In this document: piece by piece, positions 1 through 7,587 of the stretch | Layout: the number at the start of each line of letters is the position of its first letter | Position numbering within the stretch: position 1 is the first letter of the stretch | Source of the DNA: CAIUSP01 sp964594365 | Lineage (GTDB): Bacteria; Actinomycetota; Thermoleophilia; Solirubrobacterales; 70-9 | Assembly: GCA_964594365.1 (NCBI GenBank) | Contig: CAZQMB010000031.1 | Coordinates: 1-11,060, forward strand | Length of the DNA: 11,060 bases | Direction: 5' to 3' | The notes under the pieces: model-generated | Databases searched by the model: none | Told to the model about the DNA's origin: nothing | What the model saw: only the letters and a program-made list of their open reading frames with translations | Made by a program: the position numbers and the translations under genes

Positions 1-12
1 GTCATCGCCCAG

Positions 13-74
13 AAGGAGGATTCCCATAGGTGGAAGTTAAGGCCAATCGCGGTCGTGGTGGCCGGGAGCGGTGA
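13..74 (+). other. Possible 14-codon upstream ORF with strong Shine-Dalgarno
   Basis: A near-perfect Shine-Dalgarno (AAGGAGG, 13-19) is followed after 10 bases by a GTG at 30. That frame runs 14 codons to a TGA at 72-74. The stop lies 13 bases before the likely GTG start (88) of the lipoprotein gene, so it could act as a leader that couples translation. The peptide is Arg/Gly-rich and matches nothing I recognise. An in-frame stop (TAG 27-29) in the +3 frame directly precedes the GTG, so the SD could instead lie at the end of an unseen upstream gene. Confidence 0.25.
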
Positions 75-87
75 TAGGTTGCGTTTC

Positions 88-522
88 GTGAAGCAGTCGA
101 GGATCTACGTATCAGTCGCAGTTCTCGCAGTTGCAGGCGTGTTCGTCCTTTCCGCCTGCGGTGAGAAGAACGAGCAGGTCAACAGTGTGGTGGATCAGGT
201 GAAGAGCACCGCCACCGAAGCGATCGGCGGGGGCACCGCTAGTTGTTCGGAGGGCTTGATGACCACCGCCGTCAAGGCTTGGGCGAAGGCTCAGGGTGAC
301 GGGCAGCAGGCGAGCCTGCCGAGCGGTTCCGATTCCTTCAAGTGCGCAGATGGTTGGGCGGTTGCCTTCCCCAACGTGGGCTCCGGTCCAGGCGAGATCA
401 CGGTCACGGCAGTGTTCGAGGCAGAGGGACCGATCTGGGTTCCGCAGGATCGGAGCAAGGTCTGCGGCAAGAACTCGCCGGTACCGAAGTCCCTCTACCA
501 AGACGCCTGCCAGACCAACTAG
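88..522 (+). CDS. Small secreted lipoprotein, function unknown
   Basis: This encodes about 144 residues from GTG 88. The N-terminus is a lipoprotein signal peptide: basic residues (KQSR), a hydrophobic stretch and a lipobox LSAC, with the lipidated cysteine at residue 24. After processing the protein should be anchored to the outer face of the membrane. The mature part begins with a short polar linker and holds four more cysteines (in SCSEG, KCADG, VCGKN and ACQTN), which suggests two disulfides in a small extracellular domain. I do not recognise the domain. The reading frame is open back to the first base of the window, with further GTGs at 55 and 58. GTG 88 is preferred because it places the basic region and lipobox at normal signal-peptide distances, although no good Shine-Dalgarno precedes it. 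It converges on the transporter gene, with a 40-bp gap. Confidence 0.7.
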   Translation: MKQSRIYVSVAVLAVAGVFVLSACGEKNEQVNSVVDQVKSTATEAIGGGTASCSEGLMTTAVKAWAKAQGDGQQASLPSGSDSFKCADGWAVAFPNVGSGPGEITVTAVFEAEGPIWVPQDRSKVCGKNSPVPKSLYQDACQTN

Positions 523-562
523 TTACGACCTGACCTCGCAGCGCGCGGCGCAGTAGAGCGGA

Positions 563-2329
563 TTAGGCCAGTTGCCAGGTCACCAGCGTGACCAGGATCA
601 GCAGCGTGATGCTGAGTGGTAACCCGGCCTTGATCAGGTCGCCGAACCGGTAACCACCTGGTCCGTAGACCATGAGGTTGGTCTGGTAACCGACGGCGGT
701 GAGGAAGGAAGACGACGCCATCACGGCGATCATCAGCACCATCACCCGTGGGTCCAAGCCTGTATCGGCGGCGATCGAGAGCGTGATGGGGAATAGCACC
801 ACCACCGCCGCGTTGTTGGAGATCAGCTCGGTGAGGATGGTCATCGCCAGCGCGATCCCGAAGATGATCCCGAGATCGCCCCAGCCCCCGAACACATCGA
901 GCATGCCGTTGGCGATCGTCTCGGCGAGCCCCGTCTCCTGCATCGCTTCGCCGATCCCGAACGACGCTGCGATCAGCAGCACGACGCTGAAGTCGATCGC
1001 CTCGCCAGCCTCGGAGATGCTGATGGTGCGGGTCGCGAGCAGGATTCCGCTTGCGATCAGGGCCAGTTCGAGGATGTCGAGTACCTCGAAGGCTGCGAGC
1101 ACGATCACTCCGAGAGCCAGCAGTCCCACGAACGGTGCACGCTTGGTGGCCGACGGTGGCGGACCACCGATGCGCGCGACCATCAGGAAGTCCCGTCCGC
1201 GACGGGAGTTGGCGCGGAAATCGGGGCCGGCGAGCAGGATCAGGGTGTCGCCGGCGTGCAGTTCGACCTGGCCGAGCTGGCGGTCGATCCGACCGCTAGA
1301 GCGATGGATCGCGACCACCGCCGCTTGGTAGCGGGCGCGGAAGCCGATCTCCTCGAGGGTCCGGCCGAGCAGGCGCGAGTCGTTGCCCACCACTGCCTCG
1401 TAGAAGGTGTGTTCGGGGCTGTCGATCTCGAGCATGTGCTCGGTCTCGGCGGATTCCAGCCCTGGCGTGCGCTGGAAGTCGATGATCGCGCTGGACTCGC
1501 CGACGAAGGTGAGGCGGTCGCCCCCGCGCAGGGTCCGTGAGGGAGAGACAGCTGGCTGGAGGGTCCCCTTCCGCTCGATCTCGACCAGATAGATCCCGTT
1601 GAGGTGACGCAGCCCCGCGTCGGCAACGGTGACTCCGTCCATCGGTCCGCCCGGCTTGACGGTCATCAGGATGGAGAAGTCGCGCATCTCCTCTGTGAAC
1701 TCCTCGATCGCGCCCTTGCGGTTGGGGATCAGTCGGGGCACGATGAAGATCAGCACCAGCATTCCGACCAGCGCCGGGATGAGGCTGACCTTGGTGATCT
1801 CGAACAGTCCGATCGGATCTTGCCCTGATTCCTGGAGCAGGCCCGAGGCGGTGATGTTGGTGGAGGTTCCGATCACCGTGAGGGTTCCGCCGAGGATCGC
1901 CGCGTAGGAGATGGGGAGCAGCAGCTTGGAGGGTGAGACCCCCCGGCGACTGCACCAGGAGGTGACCTGGCCGATCAGCATCGCGACCAGGGGCGTGTTG
2001 TTGATGAAGGCCGAGACGCCAGCGGTGGGGAGGTTCAGCCGTGCAAGGGAAGCGGTCGAGACCTCACCCTTCTTGCCGAGCAGGCGGTTGACCACGGGGG
2101 TGAGGACGCCGGTCTTGTCGGCGCCGTAGGCGAGTACGTAGAGCGCGGCGACGGTGAGCGGGGCGGCGTTTCCGAATCCGGCGAACGCCTGCTCCTGATC
2201 GATCACGCCGAGTATCAGCAGGCTGACCGTGGCGGTCAGCACGACCGCAGCCGGAGAGATCCGGTCTACGGCGAGACCGACGAGCATGGCGACGACGACG
2301 GCCGCAGTTATCCAGGCATCTAGTTCCAT
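563..2329 (-). CDS. SLC13/DASS-family permease with two RCK-C (TrkA-C) domains
   Basis: This 588-residue polytopic inner-membrane transporter belongs to the SLC13 (divalent anion:Na+ symporter) branch of the ion transporter superfamily. Two membrane blocks (about residues 5-200 and 398-588) flank a soluble insert. The first block has the family Asn-Asn-Thr-Pro hairpin motif (110-113) and a GTSTN motif (154-158). The second has SNNAA (504-508), VGYQTN (546-551) and GPGGY (556-560), the pseudo-symmetric counterpart that binds Na+ and substrate in characterised members. The insert holds two RCK-C-like domains (about 215-290 and 305-387; note RGGDRLTFVG and HAGDTLILLAG), which usually regulate transport by ligand binding. 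Bacterial proteins of this arrangement include sulfate transporters, but the substrate (sulfate, dicarboxylate or other) cannot be read from sequence. It lies downstream of the LtrA-like gene on the same strand with a 98-bp gap that holds a promoter-like sequence. The start codon has no clear Shine-Dalgarno, so the mRNA may have a very short leader. Confidence 0.9.
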   Translation of the reverse strand: MELDAWITAAVVVAMLVGLAVDRISPAAVVLTATVSLLILGVIDQEQAFAGFGNAAPLTVAALYVLAYGADKTGVLTPVVNRLLGKKGEVSTASLARLNLPTAGVSAFINNTPLVAMLIGQVTSWCSRRGVSPSKLLLPISYAAILGGTLTVIGTSTNITASGLLQESGQDPIGLFEITKVSLIPALVGMLVLIFIVPRLIPNRKGAIEEFTEEMRDFSILMTVKPGGPMDGVTVADAGLRHLNGIYLVEIERKGTLQPAVSPSRTLRGGDRLTFVGESSAIIDFQRTPGLESAETEHMLEIDSPEHTFYEAVVGNDSRLLGRTLEEIGFRARYQAAVVAIHRSSGRIDRQLGQVELHAGDTLILLAGPDFRANSRRGRDFLMVARIGGPPPSATKRAPFVGLLALGVIVLAAFEVLDILELALIASGILLATRTISISEAGEAIDFSVVLLIAASFGIGEAMQETGLAETIANGMLDVFGGWGDLGIIFGIALAMTILTELISNNAAVVVLFPITLSIAADTGLDPRVMVLMIAVMASSSFLTAVGYQTNLMVYGPGGYRFGDLIKAGLPLSITLLILVTLVTWQLA

Positions 2330-2346
2330 CAGCGAGAGAGTCGGTA

Positions 2347-2375
2347 TTTATAGCATTGTTGATTGAGTTTGTCGG
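2347..2375 (-). promoter_or_regulatory. Sigma70-type promoter for the SLC13 permease
   Basis: Read on the minus strand, CCGACA (2375-2370) lies exactly 17 bases from TATAAA (2352-2347). These match 4 of 6 and 5 of 6 positions of the TTGACA/TATAAT consensus. The -10 is the only strongly AT-rich element in the gap between the two minus-strand genes. Transcription would begin near 2340, about 10 bases before the ATG at 2329, which fits the lack of a Shine-Dalgarno. It implies that the permease can be expressed independently of the LtrA-like gene. Confidence 0.5.
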
Positions 2376-2427
2376 CTTAGTGGGCGAGACCGTGCAACCA
2401 CGCTGATTTCACGCCTGATCGGGCTGG

Positions 2428-3693
2428 TCAGGAGCTGCGAGAGGTCCGCTTGGAGGCCGCGGCCAGAGCTGCGGCCAGGCGGGTGTCCTGGATGGTCGTG
2501 CCCGTGGTGTAGGCGACGAGGATGAGTGCGATCGTGCCCATGCCGATCCTCCAATCGGTGGGCGTGGCGAACGCGACGATCACGGCCGCGACACCGATGA
2601 GCAGTGCAATCCCGACCAGATTCAACGCCCGGGTCCTCACCCTTTCGCCGCCGCCGATCAGATCGAGGGCTGCGAAGCAGAGGAGGGAGAGCGCGATCGT
2701 GCCTCCCGCAACCAGGAGGTTCACCGTCACGTCGATCGTCCCTACATATGGGGTCACGTACTGGATCATCCCCGTGGCAGAGACGAGGATCGCGAAGTTC
2801 AGCAGCAGGTGGAGAAGGAGCCAGGAGAGAAGGCCGTTGCGATCCCGGGGCGCGGTGTGGCTGCCGACCCTGGCCATATAGAGGCGGAAGATCGAGAAGA
2901 CGATGAAGCTGACGAAGATCAACTGCAGCAGGTTGAAATCGGCCGAGTCCCCCGCGTGCAGATAGACGATCGCCTTGAGGAAGAAGTCCCCGCTGATGAT
3001 CAGCACGAACAACATCAGCCGCTCCGAGAGGTGTTTTGCCTGACCGGCGCTCGAGAGTATGCGATCGCGGGCGATCAGCACGATTCCCGGGATCACCACT
3101 GCTGCCAGGGCTGCGGTCCAGAAGACCCTGCTTGCGGGGAGGCCGAACCACTCGCTGAGCAGGAAGAAGACGATTGCGACGATCGTCCACGGGCGATGTC
3201 TCCGGGTATAGGAGCGAAGACTCGGGTGCTGATAGGCGCCCAGCTCTCGCATCAGCATCAGCATCGACAGAGCGAAGGCACAGGCAACGGGGAAGCTGAT
3301 CTGAAAACCCTCCATGCCGAGATCTTTCGGATCGAAGAGCGCGATTCCGACCACCGCGATCATCTGGAGCAGGCAGGCCCAGCGGATGACCAGCGCTCGC
3401 ACGACCGCCCGCCGCTTCTTGCTCCAGTCGATCGGGCGGAGCGGGTCTCCGTACCGGTTGGTGAACAGCACCGTCTCCTGCCAGACCCACCAGATGAAGA
3501 CGAAGGCGCCGGTTACCAGCGCGAGCGAGGTGAACCCTGCCGTCTTGCTGTAGTCGAGCGAGATTCCAAGCACCGCCGCTGCGAAGACGAGGTCGTAGAA
3601 GAGCTCGTACGGACTCACCCGCGGGTCCTTGTAGGCAGGCGCCGTGCCCGCTGTCGCGACATCCGTGTTTGCCGAGCCCCGCCTGCGTGCCAT
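2428..3693 (-). CDS. LtrA-family (low temperature requirement A) membrane protein
   Basis: This 421-residue multi-pass membrane protein is recognisable as LtrA-family from the N-terminal signature YELFYDLVFAAAVLGIS (residues 29-45), where the acidic E/D pair sits at the start of the first membrane helix. A second conserved segment begins ERLMLF (224-229) and continues as a helix. About ten further hydrophobic segments follow to residue 405. The family was named from a Listeria gene needed for growth in the cold; its molecular activity is still unclear. Members I recall usually have Gly-Glu where this protein has Gly-Asp (235-236) in the second segment. The N-terminal 25 residues are polar and basic, and the C-terminus ends with a short basic tail. 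It is divergent from the repeat-protein gene starting at 3812 and sits upstream of the permease. ATG 3693 is the best start, but its Shine-Dalgarno is poor. Confidence 0.85.
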   Translation of the reverse strand: MARRRGSANTDVATAGTAPAYKDPRVSPYELFYDLVFAAAVLGISLDYSKTAGFTSLALVTGAFVFIWWVWQETVLFTNRYGDPLRPIDWSKKRRAVVRALVIRWACLLQMIAVVGIALFDPKDLGMEGFQISFPVACAFALSMLMLMRELGAYQHPSLRSYTRRHRPWTIVAIVFFLLSEWFGLPASRVFWTAALAAVVIPGIVLIARDRILSSAGQAKHLSERLMLFVLIISGDFFLKAIVYLHAGDSADFNLLQLIFVSFIVFSIFRLYMARVGSHTAPRDRNGLLSWLLLHLLLNFAILVSATGMIQYVTPYVGTIDVTVNLLVAGGTIALSLLCFAALDLIGGGERVRTRALNLVGIALLIGVAAVIVAFATPTDWRIGMGTIALILVAYTTGTTIQDTRLAAALAAASKRTSRSS

Positions 3694-3811
3694 GGGGCGG
3701 GAGTATCGCAGTGGCTGGAAGGCGAGGTCCGCAAGCCAAGGTTGGCCGAAGGTGTGAAAGGCCGGACAAAACCGCTACTTCCAGTGGCAATTGCGGTTAC
3801 TCTCTTTGACC

Positions 3812-5491
3812 ATGCACTCAGGGAGCGGGCGCAAAACGGCAGGGCTTGCGGTGATCGTGGCTGCAGGGTGCCTGGCGGTCGCATCGGGTGCAGGGGCTGA
3901 GGTTTCCGACAGCGAGCGGCGTTTCCTCGATCGAGGTATCGACTTGGCTGCCGAGGTACGCGCGAACACCCATCCCGTATATCCAGCTGGCGACGGTCCG
4001 CGGCCGCGCATAGTCGCTTCCTGCCTCGGAGTCGCAGCGACCATAAGTGGCACCGCGGCGGGTGAGACGATCATCGGCACCGCAGGCGACGACGTGATCC
4101 AGGCACTCGGTGGCGCTGACACGGTCAATGGTGGCGGAGGCACGGACACGATCTGCGGTGGTGGAGGCAACGACAAACTGAACGGCGAATCCGGTGACGA
4201 GTATCTGATCGGCGAGGGTGGCAACGACATCCTCAGAGGCGGAGACGGCGGCAGCATCGTGATCGGGGACTTCGCAGAGACGTCGGGCGGGCTCGAGAAT
4301 CGCACACCAGGAAAAGACCGCCTCTTTCCGGGCACGACTGGCGGATCAATGACGTTGAGCGTTGGAGACAACTTCATCCAGGGTGCTAACACGGTGGTCC
4401 GTGGTGGGGCGGCCGATCGGATCGTGCTCGCCTCCGGTGTCGCGACTTTCGTAGTGGGGGACAGCATGTCCTCAGGGGGCAGCGAGGCTCGAGGAGGAGG
4501 CGCCGACAGAATCGAGATGGGCGCGTCTGCTGGCGTGACTGCCTTGGTAGGTGATTCGGCGGCCACGCTCGGAGACGATTCTTCGGCATTTGGAGGCGGC
4601 GCAGACGAGATCGTCGGCGGGATCGGGTCCGGCGGTGCAGTGATTGCGGTCGGCGACTCGGCTGGCCGTGCGGCAGCGTCGGGCTTCGGCAGGGACGTGA
4701 TCCGAATGAGAGTGGATCAATTCATCGTCGGCGATTCTCTGGGAGAGGGCGGAACTGCCTCAGGAGGAGGCAGGGACAGGCTCACGGCAGTTGCTGCAGG
4801 ACTCACACCCGATGTCTTCGGTGATTCGCTCGGGGCCACGAATGCAACTGGAGGCGGGCAGGACCGGATTTCGATGGGCGGTACGGGTCGTGCGGTAGGC
4901 GACAGTGCGGCCACACAAGTTGGCGGAACCGCACGCGGTGGAGGCAGCGATTCGATCCGGGCGATGAGCGGAGGAGAGGTAGTGGGAGACTCGTTGGCCG
5001 AGCAAGGCGATGCGACCGGAGGCGGCAAGGACAGGATCGCGGTGGGAGGCACGCCGGCAGGTGACCGACAGGTAATAGGCGATTCACGGGCCGGCGGCAC
5101 CGCTCGTGGTGGCGGACGTGACTTCATCCGGGGAGGCGGAACGCGCGACAAGGTGTACGCCGACTCTCTCGCAATCAACGGCAATGCGCTGCTCTCGGGG
5201 TCGGACACGGTCCTGACCGGGGGAGGTCCGGACTTCGTGTCGGGTGATTCGTTCTCGGATCTCGGGATTGCCACCGGCAGCGGATCTGATCTGATCAGAG
5301 GAGGTCCAGGAGACGATGACCTGCTGGGTGACCACCCCGGCGCCGCTGATTCAGGCGCTGGCAGGGACAAGATCTACGGCGAGGCGGGAATCGACTTCCT
5401 CGACGGAGGCCCGCTGCGCGACCTCTGTGACGGAGGCACCGGCAGTCCTGACACGCAGACAGCCTGTGAAATAAGGATCAGGATTCCCTGA
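3812..5491 (+). CDS. Exported RTX-like repeat protein with GDS-type tandem repeats
   Basis: This encodes about 559 residues from ATG 3812. Residues 1-29 form a Sec signal peptide (basic start, hydrophobic core, cleavage after AGA). A short linker leads to canonical calcium-binding RTX-like repeats (about 80-147), for example GGGGTDTI and GGEGNDIL-type turns. Residues about 195-509 are an array of ten units of 26-33 residues, each with GGGxDxI followed by a GDS core (nine GDS, one ADS). The C-terminal cap contains GRDKIYGEAG and DLCDGG, ending in a Cys-Glu. Two cysteines near the N-terminus (71 and 115) and two in the cap are shared in spacing with the next gene's product, so the two are paralogues. 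Calcium binding and a beta-roll or solenoid fold are inferred from the RTX-like segments. An in-frame TTG at 3791 would add seven residues; ATG 3812 gives a proper signal peptide, though neither has a clear Shine-Dalgarno. Confidence 0.8.
   Translation: MHSGSGRKTAGLAVIVAAGCLAVASGAGAEVSDSERRFLDRGIDLAAEVRANTHPVYPAGDGPRPRIVASCLGVAATISGTAAGETIIGTAGDDVIQALGGADTVNGGGGTDTICGGGGNDKLNGESGDEYLIGEGGNDILRGGDGGSIVIGDFAETSGGLENRTPGKDRLFPGTTGGSMTLSVGDNFIQGANTVVRGGAADRIVLASGVATFVVGDSMSSGGSEARGGGADRIEMGASAGVTALVGDSAATLGDDSSAFGGGADEIVGGIGSGGAVIAVGDSAGRAAASGFGRDVIRMRVDQFIVGDSLGEGGTASGGGRDRLTAVAAGLTPDVFGDSLGATNATGGGQDRISMGGTGRAVGDSAATQVGGTARGGGSDSIRAMSGGEVVGDSLAEQGDATGGGKDRIAVGGTPAGDRQVIGDSRAGGTARGGGRDFIRGGGTRDKVYADSLAINGNALLSGSDTVLTGGGPDFVSGDSFSDLGIATGSGSDLIRGGPGDDDLLGDHPGAADSGAGRDKIYGEAGIDFLDGGPLRDLCDGGTGSPDTQTACEIRIRIP
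4049..4252 (+). repeat. Canonical RTX-like nonapeptide repeats, first protein
   Basis: The encoded segment has successive GGxGxDxI-type nonapeptides (GTAGDDVI, GGADTVNG, GGTDTICG, GGNDKLNG, GGNDILRG). In the RTX family these form a parallel beta-roll with calcium in the turns. The segment precedes the divergent GDS array and contains one of the conserved cysteines. Confidence 0.75.
4394..5338 (+). repeat. Array of about ten GDS-type protein repeats
   Basis: The pattern is GGGxDxI, a variable 6-12 residue segment, then (V/I)xGDS and four to eight residues ending GxAx before the next GGG. The cores in order are GDSMSS, GDSAAT, GDSAGR, GDSLGE, GDSLGA, GDSAAT, GDSLAE, GDSRAG, ADSLAI and GDSFSD. 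The unit averages close to 27 residues, which equals three RTX nonapeptides. That suggests three beta-roll strands per unit with only one keeping the calcium-type turn. The DNA copies are diverged, so this is a protein-level repeat and not a recent DNA expansion. Confidence 0.8.
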
Positions 5492-5504
5492 TCAACACCA
5501 ATGC

Positions 5505-5510
5505 GAGGAG
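5505..5510 (+). promoter_or_regulatory. Ribosome binding site fixing the start of the second repeat protein
   Basis: GAGGAG lies 8 bases before ATG 5519 but downstream of the alternative ATG 5501. It therefore selects the later start and removes six residues from the longest possible frame. Confidence 0.65.
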
Positions 5511-5518
5511 CGGACGAG

Positions 5519-7579
5519 ATGACCGAGATCACCAAGTTTGACAGGCGCAACGGAATTCTCGGCGCAGCTCTGGCCGCTGCTCTCACCTGTCTGGGTCTAA
5601 CCGCCGCTCCTGCTCACGCCGCTGTGGAATGCGACGGCGTAGCCGCGACGATCGTAGGCACCAACGCCTCTCAGACGATCAACGGCACCGCGGGGGTGGA
5701 TGTGATCGTCGCCCGCGGCGGCTCCGATGTGATCAGAGGGCTCGGTGGCGGAGACAAGGTCTGCGCTGGCCCCGGAAGCGATCGAGTCTTCGGTGGAGAG
5801 GGAGATGACACGTTGATCGGCCAGCAAGGCAACGACTACCTCGACGGTGGGGCCGGAGTTGACGATTTGACCGGCGACATGCACGAGACGCTCCCCCCAG
5901 GCCCGGTGCAGACTCGCGCGGGTCGCGACATCCTCCTCGGTGGCAGCGAGGGCGGGTCCCCTGTCTCGGACCTCCTGCGCGGGGACCACCAGGTGGTCGG
6001 CCAAAACGCTATCGGCGCTGCTGCCGACAAGATCACCCTCGGACCGGGCGGAGGATCCGTCTACGCAGACAGCGCTGCCAATGGTGCGAAGGCGATCGGT
6101 GCCGCCACCGACCGAATCTCGGCCAGCGAGAGTTCGGTCGTCTACGGAGATGCCCTGGGAACGGCGGGCGCTACCGGCGGTGCCCGCGACATCATCCGCT
6201 CCGGCGGTGGAGTCGTGTTCGCGGATTCCTATGCGCTCAGCTCAGGCACCGCCAAGGGGAGCGGCGCGGACGAGATCACGTTCACCGGAGGGGCCACTAT
6301 CTTCGCCGATGCCTACTCCCCGAACGGTGTCGCATCGGGCGCTTCGGCGGATCGGATACTGCTCAAGAACAGCGGCACCGTGTTCGCCGACGCAAACGGC
6401 GCGACCGCTCGAGGGAACGCACCAGACGTGGTCACCGCTACCAACGGCAACGTTTCACAGACACTGTTTCTGGACGCATACTCCAGCGGCGGCGTCGCTT
6501 CCGGCAAGAACGGAAACGACATCTTCCGCCAGGCGGCTGGCACCGGCAACATCACCGTATTCGCCGACAACTATGGCGGTGGGTCGAGCCCGGTGGTTGG
6601 ACTGGGTAACGATCAAGTCCTGAGGCCGAAGAACGATGGCGCGGTAACAGTGTTCCTCGACGGTTACAACGGGGGCAGCGGTCCCTCGAGGGGCGGCGGG
6701 AAGGACGTCCTCAGAAGCGGTGGCGGAGGAGGTGCTGTGTTCGGTGATGGCTACTCGTCAGGGGCAACTGTCGGCGCGGGGCGCGACCTGATCCTCGGCG
6801 TAGGGTCGGGGGCTATCTACGCCGATGGCTACTCCAGCGGTGCCGCGGCATCCGGTGGCGCCAACGATGTCGTCACGATGCGCGAGACGGGGGTGATCTC
6901 CGGAGACGCGGCCTCGGGCGGATCCGGACAGGCAAGCGGTGGAGGTGACGACCGCATCCGCGGGGGCTCGATCGGCTCCACGCTGTTCGCGGATGCCCGG
7001 GCCTCAGGTACCGGGAACGCCGTGGGCGGAGGAGACGATGTGATCAACGTGCGGGGTAGCTCGACGGTGTTTGCGGATGCGTACTCGAGCGGAGGAACCT
7101 CACGGAGGTCCGGGAAGGATTCGATCTCCGGTCTGAGCAACGGGTCAACGATCGTTCTCTTCGCCGACGTGTATGCCAGCGTTGGCGCAACGGGTTCGGC
7201 AAGGGACGAGATCGAACTGGCAGGCACCAGCGGGAACATCATCTACGCCGATGCCTTCACGGGTTCCGGCACCGCCGCTGGCAGCGCCCCCGATCTGATC
7301 ATTTCCGGCAACGGTTCCGACATCATCTACGGAGACAGTCTCTCGAGCGGAGGGGTTGCCACGGGCAGCGCCGCCGATCTGATCCGCTCGCGGGGTGGAG
7401 CCGATCTGGTTCGGGGCGACCACGCTCTCCCAGGCGATACCGGCGGCGGTCGCGACAAGATCTACGCCGGCTCTGGGGTGGACACGATGTACGGCGGACC
7501 GCTGTTCGATCTCTGCGATGGCGGGCCGGATTCACCGGACATCGCGAACGATTGCGAACGCACCCCGAACGTTCCCTGA
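5519..7579 (+). CDS. Exported RTX-like repeat protein with aromatic FADAY-type tandem repeats
   Basis: This encodes about 686 residues. The signal peptide has a basic region with a twin arginine (FDRRNGIL), a hydrophobic core and cleavage after AHA. The twin Arg makes Tat export possible, but the motif is imperfect and Sec is equally likely. Canonical RTX-like repeats follow (about 47-120, e.g. GGEGDDTLIG). An array of 16 units (about 181-629) then has the core (V/I/L)(F/Y)x-Asp, as in VFADAY, IYADGY and LFADVY, alternating with GxGxDxI-like turns. The C-terminal cap (GRDKIYAGSG, DLCDGG, final Cys-Glu) and four cysteines match the preceding gene's product in order and spacing. It lies 27 bp after that gene's stop and 8 bp before the glycosidase-like gene, so it is almost certainly in the same transcript. 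The product is probably an extracellular structural or binding protein. No enzymatic motif is visible. Confidence 0.8.
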   Translation: MTEITKFDRRNGILGAALAAALTCLGLTAAPAHAAVECDGVAATIVGTNASQTINGTAGVDVIVARGGSDVIRGLGGGDKVCAGPGSDRVFGGEGDDTLIGQQGNDYLDGGAGVDDLTGDMHETLPPGPVQTRAGRDILLGGSEGGSPVSDLLRGDHQVVGQNAIGAAADKITLGPGGGSVYADSAANGAKAIGAATDRISASESSVVYGDALGTAGATGGARDIIRSGGGVVFADSYALSSGTAKGSGADEITFTGGATIFADAYSPNGVASGASADRILLKNSGTVFADANGATARGNAPDVVTATNGNVSQTLFLDAYSSGGVASGKNGNDIFRQAAGTGNITVFADNYGGGSSPVVGLGNDQVLRPKNDGAVTVFLDGYNGGSGPSRGGGKDVLRSGGGGGAVFGDGYSSGATVGAGRDLILGVGSGAIYADGYSSGAAASGGANDVVTMRETGVISGDAASGGSGQASGGGDDRIRGGSIGSTLFADARASGTGNAVGGGDDVINVRGSSTVFADAYSSGGTSRRSGKDSISGLSNGSTIVLFADVYASVGATGSARDEIELAGTSGNIIYADAFTGSGTAAGSAPDLIISGNGSDIIYGDSLSSGGVATGSAADLIRSRGGADLVRGDHALPGDTGGGRDKIYAGSGVDTMYGGPLFDLCDGGPDSPDIANDCERTPNVP
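5657..5878 (+). repeat. Canonical RTX-like nonapeptide repeats, second protein
   Basis: The encoded turns GGSDVIRG, GGGDKVCA, GSDRVFGG, EGDDTLIG, GNDYLDGG and GVDDLTGD follow the GGxGxDxU rule. They align with the same region of the upstream paralogue, including the position of the internal cysteine. Confidence 0.75.
6059..7405 (+). repeat. Array of 16 FADAY-type protein repeats
   Basis: The units are 25-31 residues long. In all 16 the Asp of the core is kept. In 15 of 16 the residue two before it is Phe or Tyr; the exception reads ISGDAA. Ten of 16 also have an aromatic residue two after it (nine Tyr, one Phe). Between cores lie Gly/Ser/Ala-rich loops (YSSGG, GVASG) and a GxxxDxI turn. The last unit (IYGDSLSSGG) reverts to the GDS form seen in the upstream paralogue, which links the two repeat types. 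Confidence 0.8.
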
Positions 7580-7587
7580 GCGGCTCA

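Noticed and set aside
2348..3790. 480-codon minus-strand frame overlapping the LtrA-like gene
   Set aside because: It is Arg/Pro/His-rich out-of-frame translation of the LtrA-like gene with no domain signal.
2809..3900. Long + strand open frame of 363 codons opposite the LtrA-like gene
   Set aside because: It is a charged, low-complexity antisense shadow of a clearly recognisable membrane protein; GC-rich codon bias keeps the opposite frame open.
4460..5260. GDSL-type lipase/esterase motif suggested by recurrent GDS(L)
   Set aside because: The motif recurs in every unit of a tandem repeat and lacks the other GDSL-hydrolase blocks (catalytic Asp-x-x-His near the C-terminus). It is structural.
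3775..5370. Long minus-strand Pro/Ser-rich frames opposite the first repeat protein
   Set aside because: These are reverse-strand readings of Gly/Asp-rich repeat codons. They have no signal or domain, while the + strand has a signal peptide and ordered repeats.
4394..7405. CRISPR or DNA-level tandem repeat
   Set aside because: Periodicity exists in the protein, but the DNA units are diverged and in coding frame with no spacer/repeat structure.
3812..7579. Classical RTX toxin locus with type I secretion
   Set aside because: Both proteins have N-terminal signal peptides, and no toxin domain, acyltransferase or ABC exporter genes are present in the window.
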